Source of the DNA: Streptomyces yatensis
GTDB lineage: Bacteria; Actinomycetota; Actinomycetes; Streptomycetales; Streptomycetaceae
DNA length: 64,000 nucleotides
Assembly (NCBI RefSeq): GCF_018069625.1
Contig: NZ_CP072941.1
Location: 7,502,001-7,566,000 of the forward strand
Direction: 5' to 3'
Below, one piece after another: positions 55,021 through 64,000 of this stretch. Within the stretch, counting starts at the first letter, position 1. Each line of letters opens with the position of its first letter. The notes beneath the pieces are model-generated. The model saw only the letters and a list, made by a program, of their open reading frames with translations, ran no database searches and was not told the origin of the DNA. The position numbers and the translations under genes are program-made.

Positions 55021-56115
55021 GTGCATGTCGTACTCGCCGGTGGGGGGACCGCCGGCCACATCGAGCCAGCGCTCGCCCTCGCGGACGCCCTGCGCAGGCA
55101 GGACCCCACCGTGGGGATCACGGCGCTCGGAACGGAGCGTGGGCTCGAGACCCGGCTCGTACCGGAGCGTGGCTATGAACTCGGGCTCATCCCGGCCGTA
55201 CCGCTGCCGCGCAAGCCCACCCCCGAGCTGATCACCGTCCCCGGGCGGCTGCGCGGCACCATCAAGGCCGCCGAGCAGATCCTGGAGCGCACCAAGGCCG
55301 ACTGTGTCGTCGGCTTCGGCGGCTATGTGGCCCTGCCCGGATACCTGGCGGCCAAGCGGCTCGGAGTGCCGATCGTCGTGCACGAGGCCAACGCCCGTCC
55401 CGGGCTGGCCAACAAGATCGGCTCGCGCTACGCCAAGTACGTGGCGGTCTCCACCCCCGACAGCAAGCTCCGCAACGCCCGCTACGTCGGCATCCCGCTG
55501 CGCCGCTCCATCGCCACCCTCGACCGGGCGGCGGTCCGCCCCGAGGCCCGCGCGGCCTTCGGGCTCGACCAGAACCTGCCGACGCTGCTGGTCTCCGGCG
55601 GTTCGCAGGGCGCGCGGCGGCTCAACGAGGTGGTCCAGGCGGTGGCGCCTTTCCTGCAGCGGGCCGGGATCCAGGTGCTGCACGCGGTCGGTCCGAAAAA
55701 CGAATTGCCGCATGTGGACAACATGCCCGGAATGCCGCCGTACATCCCGGTATCGTACCTGGACCGGATGGACCTCGCGTATGCCGCGGCCGACATGATG
55801 CTCTGCCGCGCGGGCGCGATGACCGTCGCCGAACTGTCCGCCGTCGGGCTCCCGGCCGCCTACGTCCCCCTGCCGATCGGCAACGGCGAACAGCGGCTCA
55901 ACGCCCAGCCGCTGGTCAAGGAGGGCGGCGGACTGCTGGTCGACGACGCCGAGCTGAGCCCGGAGTGGGTGCAGGGCAATGTGCTCCCGGTGCTCGGCGA
56001 CCCGCACCGGCTGTACGAGATGTCCCGGCGGGCCGCCGAGTTCGGCCGCAGGGACGCCGACGAGCTGCTGGTCGGCATGGTGTACGAGGCGATCAGCGCA
56101 CGCCGCCAGGCGTGA
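55021..56115 (+). CDS. murG: UDP-GlcNAc:lipid I transferase MurG
   Basis: Membrane-associated GT-B glycosyltransferase that adds GlcNAc to lipid I, making lipid II. The 364 residues show the first G loop VLAGGGTAGHIEPALALADAL, GFGGYVALPGYLAA, VVHEANARPGLANK, VSGGSQGARRLNEVV and the UDP-sugar motif RAGAMTVAELSAVGLPAAYVPLP. GTG 55021 starts 6 bp after the ftsW stop. In many bacteria murC follows; here it is replaced directly by ftsQ. Confidence 0.95.
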   Translation: MHVVLAGGGTAGHIEPALALADALRRQDPTVGITALGTERGLETRLVPERGYELGLIPAVPLPRKPTPELITVPGRLRGTIKAAEQILERTKADCVVGFGGYVALPGYLAAKRLGVPIVVHEANARPGLANKIGSRYAKYVAVSTPDSKLRNARYVGIPLRRSIATLDRAAVRPEARAAFGLDQNLPTLLVSGGSQGARRLNEVVQAVAPFLQRAGIQVLHAVGPKNELPHVDNMPGMPPYIPVSYLDRMDLAYAAADMMLCRAGAMTVAELSAVGLPAAYVPLPIGNGEQRLNAQPLVKEGGGLLVDDAELSPEWVQGNVLPVLGDPHRLYEMSRRAAEFGRRDADELLVGMVYEAISARRQA

Positions 56116-56128
56116 GAAGGCAGGGAGC

Positions 56129-56926
56129 GTGGCCGGACCGTCGACCGCCGAGCGCGGCGCACGAGGGACGACTCCGTCCGGCCCGCCCCCACGCTTCCTC
56201 CGGGCGCGCCGCAGGTTCCGGCTGCCCGGCCGCCGCCCCCTGGTGGTGACGGCGGTGGCGGTGACCCTGCTCGGCGCCGGCGCGGTCTGGCTGCTGTACG
56301 GCTCGAGCTGGCTGCGGGCCGAGCGGGTGCGGGTCGCCGGTGCCGGGGTCCTCACCGCCGAGGAGGTGCGCTCCGCCGCCGACGTTCCGCTGAACACCCC
56401 GATGGTCGCGGTGGACACGGCCGCGATCGAACACCGGTTGCGTGAGCGGCTGCCGCGGATTGCAAAAGTGGACGTATCCCGGTCATGGCCGCACACCATC
56501 AGTCTGGTAGTGACAGAACGCAGGCCCGAAGCCATTGTCGAAGAGGGCGGGAAGTTCCATGAAGTGGACGCCGCGGGAGTCCGGTTCTCGACCGTGAGCA
56601 AGCGTCCGAAGGGGGTTCCGGTGCTGGAAATGGAGCCGGACCGGTCGCCGAGTTCGCGCCATTTCGGCCCCGCCGGACTGCGTCGCGAGGCGGTCCGGGT
56701 GGTCACCCAACTCCCCGAGAAGGTCCGCCAGGACACCCGTTCCCTGCGGGTCCGCTCGTACGATTCGATCACCCTGGAGCTGACCGGAGGCCGTACCATC
56801 GCCTGGGGGAGCGGAGAGCGAGGCGAGGCGAAGGCGAAGACACTCACCGCACTGATGAAAGCGCAGCCGGACGCGGACCACTTCGACGTCAGTGCGCCGA
56901 GCGCCCCCGCGGTGTCTCGCAGTTGA
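56129..56926 (+). CDS. ftsQ: Cell division protein FtsQ
   Basis: Bitopic divisome scaffold. The 265 residues have a basic cytosolic region, one membrane helix (PLVVTAVAVTLLGAGAVWLLYG), a POTRA domain (SSWLRAERVRVAGAGVLTAEEVRSAADVPLNTPMVAVDTAAIEHRL), and a C-terminal beta domain that binds FtsL/FtsB. GTG 56129 is 14 bp after murG with GAAGG 8 bases upstream. The gene is followed by the 276-bp ftsZ regulatory region, so the tightly packed part of the cluster ends here. Confidence 0.92.
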   Translation: MAGPSTAERGARGTTPSGPPPRFLRARRRFRLPGRRPLVVTAVAVTLLGAGAVWLLYGSSWLRAERVRVAGAGVLTAEEVRSAADVPLNTPMVAVDTAAIEHRLRERLPRIAKVDVSRSWPHTISLVVTERRPEAIVEEGGKFHEVDAAGVRFSTVSKRPKGVPVLEMEPDRSPSSRHFGPAGLRREAVRVVTQLPEKVRQDTRSLRVRSYDSITLELTGGRTIAWGSGERGEAKAKTLTALMKAQPDADHFDVSAPSAPAVSRS

Positions 56927-56959
56927 CCTGATAGCGGCAGGCCAGCACCCTGGTTGGCT

Positions 56960-56974
56960 AGCCCACTGGGTGAT
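56960..56974 (+). promoter_or_regulatory. BldD-like box in the ftsZ promoter region
   Basis: AGCCCACTGGGTGAT matches 7 of 9 fixed positions of the BldD consensus NTNACNC(A/T)GNGTNAN. ftsZ is a known BldD target in S. coelicolor, which supports the location, 229 bp before the start codon. Confidence 0.45.
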
Positions 56975-57010
56975 CACATAGGGTGAAAAGAAAAGCGGGA
57001 GGTTCGGCGT

Positions 57011-57106
57011 GTTCATTGAACGTGCGCCACTTGTCGACTTAGTGTCCTGTTCCGAAGAGTCCGGGAAACAGAGGCACTGGTAACCCTAAACTTCAGCGTT
57101 AGGGTT
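57011..57106 (+). promoter_or_regulatory. ftsZ upstream palindromes and WhiA-like site
   Basis: Three elements lie close together: the palindrome GTTCATTGAAC (57011-57021); GTGTC (57042-57046), which is the WhiA core GACAC on the opposite strand; and an inverted repeat AACCCTAA (57082-57089) / TTAGGGTT (57099-57106) with a 9-base spacer, 97 bp before the ftsZ start. ftsZ in Streptomyces has several promoters, one sporulation-specific, and belongs to the WhiA/WhiB regulon. I infer that these elements serve that control; exact transcription starts cannot be read from sequence. Confidence 0.5.
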
Positions 57107-57202
57107 GGGGTCGGCAATCGGAACCGTCCCATTCGGCATCAGTCGGCGCACCGCGGCAACGGCGGGGTGGCGACACGTAACTCGAGGCGAGAGGCCTTCG
57201 AC

Positions 57203-58438
57203 GTGGCAGCACCGCAGAACTACCTCGCAGTCATCAAGGTCGTCGGCATCGGCGGCGGTGGCGTGAATGCCATCAACCGGATGATCGAGGTCGGGCTCAA
57301 GGGCGTCGAGTTCATCGCGATCAACACCGATGCGCAGGCCCTGCTGATGAGTGACGCGGACGTCAAACTGGACGTCGGACGTGAGCTCACCCGGGGCCTT
57401 GGAGCCGGCGCCAACCCGGATGTCGGCCGTAAGGCCGCCGAGGATCACCGTGAGGAGATCGAGGAGGTCCTCAAGGGGGCCGACATGGTCTTCGTGACCG
57501 CGGGCGAGGGCGGTGGCACGGGCACCGGCGGTGCGCCGGTGGTCGCCAATATCGCGCGTTCGCTGGGGGCCCTGACGATCGGTGTGGTCACCCGCCCGTT
57601 CACCTTCGAGGGCCGTCGCCGTGCCAATCAGGCCGAGGACGGCATCGCGGGTCTGCGGGACGAGGTCGACACCCTCATCGTGATCCCGAACGACCGGCTG
57701 CTGTCCATTTCGGACCGTCAGGTGAGCGTGCTCGACGCGTTCAAGTCGGCCGACCAGGTGCTGCTGTCGGGTGTTCAGGGCATCACCGATCTGATCACCA
57801 CCCCGGGTCTGATCAACCTCGACTTCGCGGACGTCAAGTCCGTGATGTCCGAGGCCGGATCGGCGCTCATGGGCATCGGCTCGGCCCGCGGCGACGACCG
57901 CGCGGTGGCCGCGGCCGAGATGGCGATCTCCTCGCCGCTGCTGGAGGCGTCCATCGACGGCGCCCGGGGCGTGCTGCTCTCCATCTCCGGCGGTTCCGAC
58001 CTCGGTCTGTTCGAGATCAACGAGGCCGCCCAGCTGGTGAGCGAGGCCGCCCACCCCGAGGCCAACATCATCTTCGGCGCGGTGATCGACGACGCGCTCG
58101 GCGACGAGGTCCGGGTCACCGTGATCGCGGCCGGCTTCGACGGCGGTCAGCCGCCCGCCAAGAACCGCGACAAGGTGCTGGGTTCCTACAGCGGCAGCCG
58201 CGAGGAGGGATCCGGCAGCTCCGCCGGCCGCCCGTCCGGCCAGGAGAACAGCCGCCCGTCCTTCGGCGGGCTCGGCAGCGTCACCCCGCGCGAGGAGGAG
58301 TCCGCCCCGGCGGACCCGGCTCCGGTCGCCGAGGTGCCGCCGCCCCCGGTGCCCACCCCGCACCCCCAGGTCCCGCCGGCCCGTCCGTACCCGGAGAGCC
58401 AGGCCGAGGAGCTGGACGTCCCGGACTTCCTGAAGTGA
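57203..58438 (+). CDS. ftsZ: Cell division GTPase FtsZ
   Basis: Tubulin-like GTPase that forms Z-rings and, in aerial hyphae, ladders of sporulation septa. The 411 residues show the GTP-binding [18 protein letters not shown], the tubulin signature GGGTGTG (103-109), and the T7 loop [15 protein letters not shown] Pro-rich linker and a C-terminal DVPDFLK peptide that binds SepF follow. I chose GTG 57203 ([10 protein letters not shown]), with GAGAGG 9 bases upstream, as in other Streptomyces FtsZ proteins; an upstream in-frame codon at 57167 is open but unlikely. Confidence 0.97.
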   Translation: MAAPQNYLAVIKVVGIGGGGVNAINRMIEVGLKGVEFIAINTDAQALLMSDADVKLDVGRELTRGLGAGANPDVGRKAAEDHREEIEEVLKGADMVFVTAGEGGGTGTGGAPVVANIARSLGALTIGVVTRPFTFEGRRRANQAEDGIAGLRDEVDTLIVIPNDRLLSISDRQVSVLDAFKSADQVLLSGVQGITDLITTPGLINLDFADVKSVMSEAGSALMGIGSARGDDRAVAAAEMAISSPLLEASIDGARGVLLSISGGSDLGLFEINEAAQLVSEAAHPEANIIFGAVIDDALGDEVRVTVIAAGFDGGQPPAKNRDKVLGSYSGSREEGSGSSAGRPSGQENSRPSFGGLGSVTPREEESAPADPAPVAEVPPPPVPTPHPQVPPARPYPESQAEELDVPDFLK

Positions 58439-58481
58439 GCCGTCCGGCATGGCTCGACGGCGACCCTGAAGTGAATCAGAC

Positions 58482-59222
58482 GTGATAGCGCAACAGCACG
58501 ACGCGAGCGGCGCGCACTTCGCCTTCACCGACCGGTGGGGCGGGGTGAGCGCCGCTCCGTATGACGAGCTCAATCTCGGCGGGGCGGTCGGCGACGACCC
58601 CCAGGCCGTACGGACCAACCGCGAACTGGCCGCCAAGGCGATGGGCCTGGACCCGGCGGCCGTCGTATGGATGAACCAGGTGCACGGCCGGGATGTCGCG
58701 GTGGTCGACGGACCGTGGTCGGACGATGAGATTCCGGCGGTGGACGCGGTGGTGACGCGGCGTCGGGGGCTCGCCCTGGCCGTCCTCACCGCCGACTGCA
58801 CCCCGGTGCTGCTGGCTGATCCGGTGGCCGGGATCGTCGGCGCCGCCCACGCGGGCCGGCCGGGACTGGTCGCCGGAGTGGTCCCGGCGGTGGTCAGGGC
58901 GATGACCGAACAGGGCGCCGAGACCGCCCGGATCGTCGCCCGCACCGGCCCCGCGGTCTGCGGACGCTGCTACGAGGTTCCCGCGGACATGCGCGCCGAT
59001 GTCGCGCAGAGCGTGCCGGAGGCGTGGGCCGAGACCCGGTGGGGTACCCCGGCGGTGGATGTGGCGGCCGGTGTACGGGCCCAACTGGCCCGTGCCGGTG
59101 TGCGGATGGACGAGAAGGATGGACAATCTCACATCTGCACCCTGGAGTCGGCGGACCACTTCTCGTACCGGCGCGAGCACACCACGGGGCGGCTCGCGAG
59201 CTACGTCTGGTTGGGCGGCTGA
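58482..59222 (+). CDS. YlmD/YfiH family purine nucleoside phosphorylase-like protein
   Basis: A 246-residue member of the YfiH/YlmD (DUF152, multicopper polyphenol oxidoreductase) family, for which purine nucleoside phosphorylase and adenosine deaminase activity has been reported. Zinc ligands lie in MNQVHGRDV (His), TADCTPVLL (Cys) and GAAHAGRPG (His). The usual HAGWRG appears as HAGRPG. GTG 58482 is 43 bp after ftsZ. It is part of the ftsZ-ylmD-ylmE-sepF-ylmG-divIVA order shared with Gram-positive bacteria; a role in division is not established. Confidence 0.87.
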   Translation: MIAQQHDASGAHFAFTDRWGGVSAAPYDELNLGGAVGDDPQAVRTNRELAAKAMGLDPAAVVWMNQVHGRDVAVVDGPWSDDEIPAVDAVVTRRRGLALAVLTADCTPVLLADPVAGIVGAAHAGRPGLVAGVVPAVVRAMTEQGAETARIVARTGPAVCGRCYEVPADMRADVAQSVPEAWAETRWGTPAVDVAAGVRAQLARAGVRMDEKDGQSHICTLESADHFSYRREHTTGRLASYVWLGG

Positions 59223-59225
59223 GCT

Positions 59226-59945
59226 GTGACGGATCGCAAGACGGAACTGGCCGCGAATCTGGCCCGGGTGACGGAACGTATCTCTGCCGCCTGCGCCGAG
59301 GCCGGTCGCAAGCGCGAAGAGGTGACCCTGATCGTGGTCACCAAGACCTATCCGGCGAGCGATGTCCGTTTGCTCGCGGAACTCGGCGTACGGCATGTCG
59401 CCGAGAACCGCGACCAGGAAGCCGCCCCCAAAGCTGCGGAATGCGCGGATCTGCCGTTGATCTGGCACTTTGTCGGGCAATTGCAGACCAATAAGGTGCG
59501 TTCCGTATCCAGTTATGCCGATGTGGTGCAATCTGTCGATCGTAAGCGATTGGTCGACGCGCTCTCCCGTGCGGCTGTGGGGGCCGCGCGGGAGATGGGC
59601 GTTCTGATTCAGGTCGCGCTCGACGCGGACTCCGATGAACGGGGAGCGCGCGGGGGCGTGGGACCGGGCGGAGTGGAACGGCTCGCGGAGTCCGTGGCCG
59701 AGGCCGAAGGACTCCGGCTCGACGGACTGATGACCGTCGCCCCGCTGGCGGGCCCCTACGAGGGGCGGCCGCGGGCGGCGTTCGACCGGCTGATGGAAAT
59801 CTCATCCCGCCTGCGCGTGGCTCATCCGGCTGCGAACATGGTCTCGGCGGGGATGAGCTCGGACCTCGAGGAAGCCGTGGCGGCGGGAGCGACACATGTG
59901 CGCGTCGGCACTGCGGTACTCGGAGTCCGACCCAGCCTCCGGTAA
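59226..59945 (+). CDS. PLP homeostasis protein YggS/YlmE
   Basis: A 239-residue pyridoxal phosphate-binding protein of the YggS/PROSC family, which regulates PLP availability and has no known catalysis. The PLP lysine lies in LIVVTKTYPASDVRLLAELGV. RHVAENRDQEAAPKAAE, LPLIWHFVGQLQTNKVR and the phosphate-binding SAGMSSDLEEAVAAGATHVRVGTAVLG complete the barrel. GTG 59226 lies just after the previous stop, so the two are co-translated. Known as ylmE in Gram-positive dcw clusters. Confidence 0.93.
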   Translation: MTDRKTELAANLARVTERISAACAEAGRKREEVTLIVVTKTYPASDVRLLAELGVRHVAENRDQEAAPKAAECADLPLIWHFVGQLQTNKVRSVSSYADVVQSVDRKRLVDALSRAAVGAAREMGVLIQVALDADSDERGARGGVGPGGVERLAESVAEAEGLRLDGLMTVAPLAGPYEGRPRAAFDRLMEISSRLRVAHPAANMVSAGMSSDLEEAVAAGATHVRVGTAVLGVRPSLR

Positions 59946-60068
59946 CGTCGCGAAGAAGTCGGACCACAGCAGAAAATATGGTCATTCCCGTCAAAAGGCG
60001 GGCTGGCCACGTGGATCCATGGCATCCGGTGGCGGAGCCGATCCACCACAGAGCGGAGGACGCAGAGA

Positions 60069-60689
60069 ATGGCCGGCGCGATGCGCAAGATGGCGGTCTA
60101 CCTCGGCCTCGTGGAGGACGATGGGTACGACGGCCGGGGATTCGACCCCGACGACGACTTCGAGCCCGAGCCGGAGCCCGAACGGGAGCGGGACCGTCGG
60201 CGGCATCAGGTAGTGGAGACCGAACCGCGGCCGGAAAGGGGCGAATCTGTGCGAGTCGTCCACCCTCCCGCACAACGTGAACCGGCTCCTCTTGCGGTGG
60301 AAACCGGGCGACCCGCGCGAATTGCCCCCGTGGCATCCATCACACCTGAACGTCAGAACTTGGAGAAGAACGCGCCAGTGATCATGCCCAAGGTTGTGTC
60401 CGAGCGGGAGCCGTACCGCATCACCACACTGCACCCCCGGACCTACAACGAGGCCCGTACTATCGGGGAACACTTCCGTGAGGGCACTCCCGTGATCATG
60501 AATCTGACGGAGATGGACGACACGGATGCGAAGCGACTTGTCGACTTTGCCGCCGGTCTGGTGTTCGGTCTCCATGGGAGCATTGAGCGGGTGACGCAGA
60601 AGGTGTTCCTGTTGTCTCCTGCTAACGTCGATGTCACGGCGGAGGACAAGGCCCGTATCGCAGAGGGCGGGTTCTTCAACCAGAGCTGA
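60069..60689 (+). CDS. sepF: Cell division protein SepF
   Basis: Membrane anchor and organiser of FtsZ filaments, replacing FtsA/ZipA in actinobacteria. The 206 residues start with a short amphipathic helix ([14 protein letters not shown]), followed by an acidic/charged linker. The C-terminal SepF core (about 110-195) includes [49 protein letters not shown] and [17 protein letters not shown] lies upstream of ATG 60069; ATG 60081 would begin MRKMAVY. It binds the FtsZ C-terminal peptide. Confidence 0.95.
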   Translation: MAGAMRKMAVYLGLVEDDGYDGRGFDPDDDFEPEPEPERERDRRRHQVVETEPRPERGESVRVVHPPAQREPAPLAVETGRPARIAPVASITPERQNLEKNAPVIMPKVVSEREPYRITTLHPRTYNEARTIGEHFREGTPVIMNLTEMDDTDAKRLVDFAAGLVFGLHGSIERVTQKVFLLSPANVDVTAEDKARIAEGGFFNQS

Positions 60690-60771
60690 GACGCAAAAAC
60701 GGCAAACCGGCAACACCGAGTCATCCGAGGCCGAAAGGCCGAGTACGAACCAGGGGAGAGGGACGCGCGGG

Positions 60772-61068
60772 ATGGGCATCGCACTACAGGTGATCTACAT
60801 CGCGCTCTACTGCTACCTGATCGTGCTGATCTTCAGGCTCGTGATGGACTATGTCTTCCAGTTCGCGCGCTCGTGGCAACCCGGTAGGGCGATGGTGGTC
60901 ATCCTCGAGGCCACCTACACTGTCACCGATCCGCCACTCAAGCTGCTGCGGCGGTTCATTCCGCCGCTGCGTCTCGGGGGTGTGGCGCTCGACCTGTCCT
61001 TCTTCGTGCTGATGATCATCGTCTGGATCCTGATCACCGTCGTGAGCAATTTTGCGAGCAGGGTGTGA
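60772..61068 (+). CDS. YggT family membrane protein (YlmG)
   Basis: A 98-residue protein of the YggT/YlmG family with two membrane helix pairs (IALQVIYIALYCYLIVLIFRLVMDYVF and VALDLSFFVLMIIVWILITVV). A conserved amphipathic loop (PGRAMVVILEATYTVTDPPLKLLRRFIPPLRLGG) lies between them. The frame is open upstream, but ATG 60772 with GGGGAGAGGG just before it gives the normal family length. It lies between sepF and divIVA as in B. subtilis (ylmG); its precise function is unknown. Confidence 0.93.
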   Translation: MGIALQVIYIALYCYLIVLIFRLVMDYVFQFARSWQPGRAMVVILEATYTVTDPPLKLLRRFIPPLRLGGVALDLSFFVLMIIVWILITVVSNFASRV

Positions 61069-61117
61069 ACGATACGGTCTTGCCGATTGCCGACGACTAC
61101 GTTGAGGTGAAGTAGAG

Positions 61118-62308
61118 ATGCCGTTGACCCCCGAGGACGTGCGGAACAAGCAGTTCACGACCGTCCGCCTCCGAGAAGGCTATGACGAGGACGAGGTCGA
61201 TGCCTTCCTCGACGAGGTCGAAGCCGAACTGACCCGGCTGCTACGGGAGAACGAGGACCTGCGCGCCAAGCTGGCCGCGGCGACCCGTGCCGCCGCCCAG
61301 AGTCAGCAACAAGGTATGCGCAAGCCTCCCGAACAGCAGGAGAGGCCCGGCGCACCTGTGCCCGCCGCCATATCCGGACCGCAGCCGGTGCCGCCCGGCC
61401 AGCAGCAGATGGGTGGTCCGCCCCAACTCCCGGGCGGAGCCCCGCAGCTGCCGGCGGGTCCGATGGGCCAGAACGGCCCCGGACCGATGCAGCAGGGCGG
61501 ACCCGGTCCGATGCAGCAGGGCGGGCCTGGCCCGATGCAGCAGGGCGGACCCGGCCCCATGGGTCAGAACGGTCCGATGGGCCAGAACGGCCCCATGGGT
61601 CCCGGCGGTCCCATGGGTGGCCCGATGGGCGGTCCCGGTGGTCCTGGCGGCCCCGGCGGCCCGCAGCTGCCCCAGCCGGGCCAGGGCCCGGGCGGCGACA
61701 GCGCCGCACGCGTGCTCTCGCTCGCGCAGCAGACCGCCGACCAGGCGATCGCGGAGGCCCGTTCCGAGGCCAACAAGATCGTCGGCGAGGCCCGTAGCCG
61801 CGCCGAGGGCCTGGAGCGGGACGCCCGCGCCAAGGCCGACGCGCTGGAGCGGGACGCGCAGGAGAAGCACCGTGTCGCGATGGGTTCCTTGGAGTCCGCT
61901 CGTGCCACGCTCGAGCGCAAGGTCGAGGATCTGCGCGGCTTCGAGCGCGAGTACCGCACGCGGCTGAAGTCGTACCTGGAGAGCCAGCTGCGCCAGCTGG
62001 AGAACCAGGCCGACGACTCGCTCGCCCCGCCGCGTACCCCGGCGACCGCTTCGCTGCCGCCGTCCCCGTCGATGAGCGGTTCCATGGCCTCGGCCGGCGC
62101 CGGCTCGATGGGCGGCCACACCATGGGTGGCAACCAGACCATGGGCGGCCACAACCAGAACGGCGGAGCGCCGTCCTACGGTGGGCAGCAGCAGATGTCT
62201 CCCGCGATGACCCAGCCGATGGCACCGGTGCGGCCGCAGAGTCCGCAGCCGATGCAGCAGGCGCCGAGCCCGATGCGGGGCTTCCTCATCGACGAGGACG
62301 ACAACTGA
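61118..62308 (+). CDS. divIVA: Polar growth determinant DivIVA
   Basis: Coiled-coil protein that marks hyphal tips and directs apical wall synthesis; essential in Streptomyces. The 396 residues comprise the membrane-binding N-terminal domain (MPLTPEDVRNKQFTTVRLREGYDEDEVDAFLDEVEAEL) and a first coiled coil. A Pro/Gln/Gly-rich linker (about 65-195) with GPMQQGGP and GQNGPM repeats follows. Next come a second long coiled coil (AARVLSLAQQTADQAIAEARSEAN to LENQAD) and a Met/Gly/Gln-rich tail ending in FLIDEDDN. A perfect terminator hairpin follows, closing the cluster. Confidence 0.97.
   Translation: MPLTPEDVRNKQFTTVRLREGYDEDEVDAFLDEVEAELTRLLRENEDLRAKLAAATRAAAQSQQQGMRKPPEQQERPGAPVPAAISGPQPVPPGQQQMGGPPQLPGGAPQLPAGPMGQNGPGPMQQGGPGPMQQGGPGPMQQGGPGPMGQNGPMGQNGPMGPGGPMGGPMGGPGGPGGPGGPQLPQPGQGPGGDSAARVLSLAQQTADQAIAEARSEANKIVGEARSRAEGLERDARAKADALERDAQEKHRVAMGSLESARATLERKVEDLRGFEREYRTRLKSYLESQLRQLENQADDSLAPPRTPATASLPPSPSMSGSMASAGAGSMGGHTMGGNQTMGGHNQNGGAPSYGGQQQMSPAMTQPMAPVRPQSPQPMQQAPSPMRGFLIDEDDN
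61471..61665 (+). repeat. GPMQQGGP/GQNGPM coding repeats in divIVA
   Basis: Within the divIVA linker, 24-bp units encoding GPMQQGGP occur three times in a row, followed by GQNGPM and GGPMG/GGPGG units. These in-frame repeats are a length-variable tract. Confidence 0.85.
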
Positions 62309-62345
62309 CGCGGGCCGCGTAGCGCGGAGCGTTCGGCAATCACAA

Positions 62346-62384
62346 GGGCCGGGCCCGGGAGCATTGAGCTCCCGGGCCCGGCCC
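62346..62384 (+). terminator. Terminator after divIVA
   Basis: Perfect 17-bp arms starting GGGCCGGGCC (62346-62362 and 62368-62384) have the loop ATTGA, followed by TTT, 37 bp after the divIVA stop. Confidence 0.93.
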
Positions 62385-62431
62385 TTTGCCGTGCGGGTGG
62401 GGTGGCGACCCCGGACGCCCTTCGGGCGTGT

Positions 62432-62475
62432 CTCAAGCGCCGGACGGGCTGATTCCAGCCCGTCCGGCGCTTGAG
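62432..62475. terminator. 20-bp inverted repeat between divIVA and ileS
   Basis: Perfect 20-bp arms CTCAAGCGCCGGACGGGCTG (62432-62451) and its complement (62456-62475) surround the loop ATTC. It lies 48 bp past the ileS stop and probably ends that transcript. Together with the following ACCGGGGTCCCGGG it resembles the dispersed element found at 21889 and 24681. Confidence 0.8.
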
Positions 62476-62523
62476 GACCGGGGTCCCGGGCGGGCCCCCG
62501 GTACGGGAACCCTCGCCCGAGCG

Positions 62524-64000
<1,477 letters not shown>

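Overview
This window is chromosomal DNA of a Streptomyces. It has very high G+C, many GTG/TTG starts, ATGA/GTGA stop-start overlaps and a gene order I recognise from the S. coelicolor SCO2076-SCO2130 neighbourhood, running here in the reverse numerical direction. I see 58 protein-coding genes plus one tryptophan leader peptide, no rRNA or tRNA gene, no insertion sequence and no CRISPR array. It is a core region, not a horizontally acquired island, so most of the interest is in its regulatory sites, repeats and a few degenerate enzymes.

Layout. Positions 1-11 kb hold a metallophosphoesterase, a START-like protein, an ArsA-like ATPase, glucokinase (glkA), an endonuclease/phosphatase-fold protein, a small membrane protein, an alpha/beta hydrolase, a PlsC acyltransferase, the MacS/MacR two-component pair and 6-phosphofructokinase. 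Positions 11-16.6 kb hold aromatic amino acid genes (fused anthranilate synthase with a WWW leader peptide and attenuator; class II DAHP synthase), then the iron-storage pair bfd (with an iron box) and bfr. Positions 16.7-29.6 kb hold a molybdopterin-type oxidoreductase, a DUF4396 membrane protein behind a CsoR-like operator, an endonuclease IV family protein, a PASTA Ser/Thr kinase, the TPP-riboswitch-controlled thiO-thiS-thiG operon, a FAD reductase, an Rv2175c-type DNA-binding protein, thiE, metF and a Tyr/Gln/Gly-rich membrane protein. Positions 29.7-43.7 kb hold a CrtI-like FAD oxidoreductase preceded by a perfect MacR-type operator, an ABC-YhgE-TetR operon, a HEPN-like protein, a methyltransferase, a DUF3040 protein, the MoxR-DUF58-transglutaminase operon and a beta-carbonic anhydrase.

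Positions 43.9-62.3 kb are the division and cell wall (dcw) cluster, all on the + strand: rsmH-ftsL-ftsI-murE-murF-mraY-murD-ftsW-murG-ftsQ-ftsZ-ylmD-yggS-sepF-yggT-divIVA. Genes from rsmH to ftsQ are nearly contiguous. A strong candidate promoter lies before rsmH. The 276-bp gap before ftsZ carries BldD-like, WhiA-like and inverted-repeat sequences, as expected for developmental control of sporulation septation. mraZ and murC are absent from the cluster. The right edge is the 3' part of ileS on the - strand.

The observations I rate highest are the MacR-type operator in the same window as macRS, the CsoR-like operator on the DUF4396 gene, the self-contained ABC/YhgE/TetR operon with a degenerate ATPase, the PPi-type active-site residues in the phosphofructokinase, and the conserved kinase/Rv2175c/DAHP-synthase/metF neighbourhood shared with mycobacterial pknL. 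S. coelicolor locus numbers and published consensus sequences are quoted from memory.
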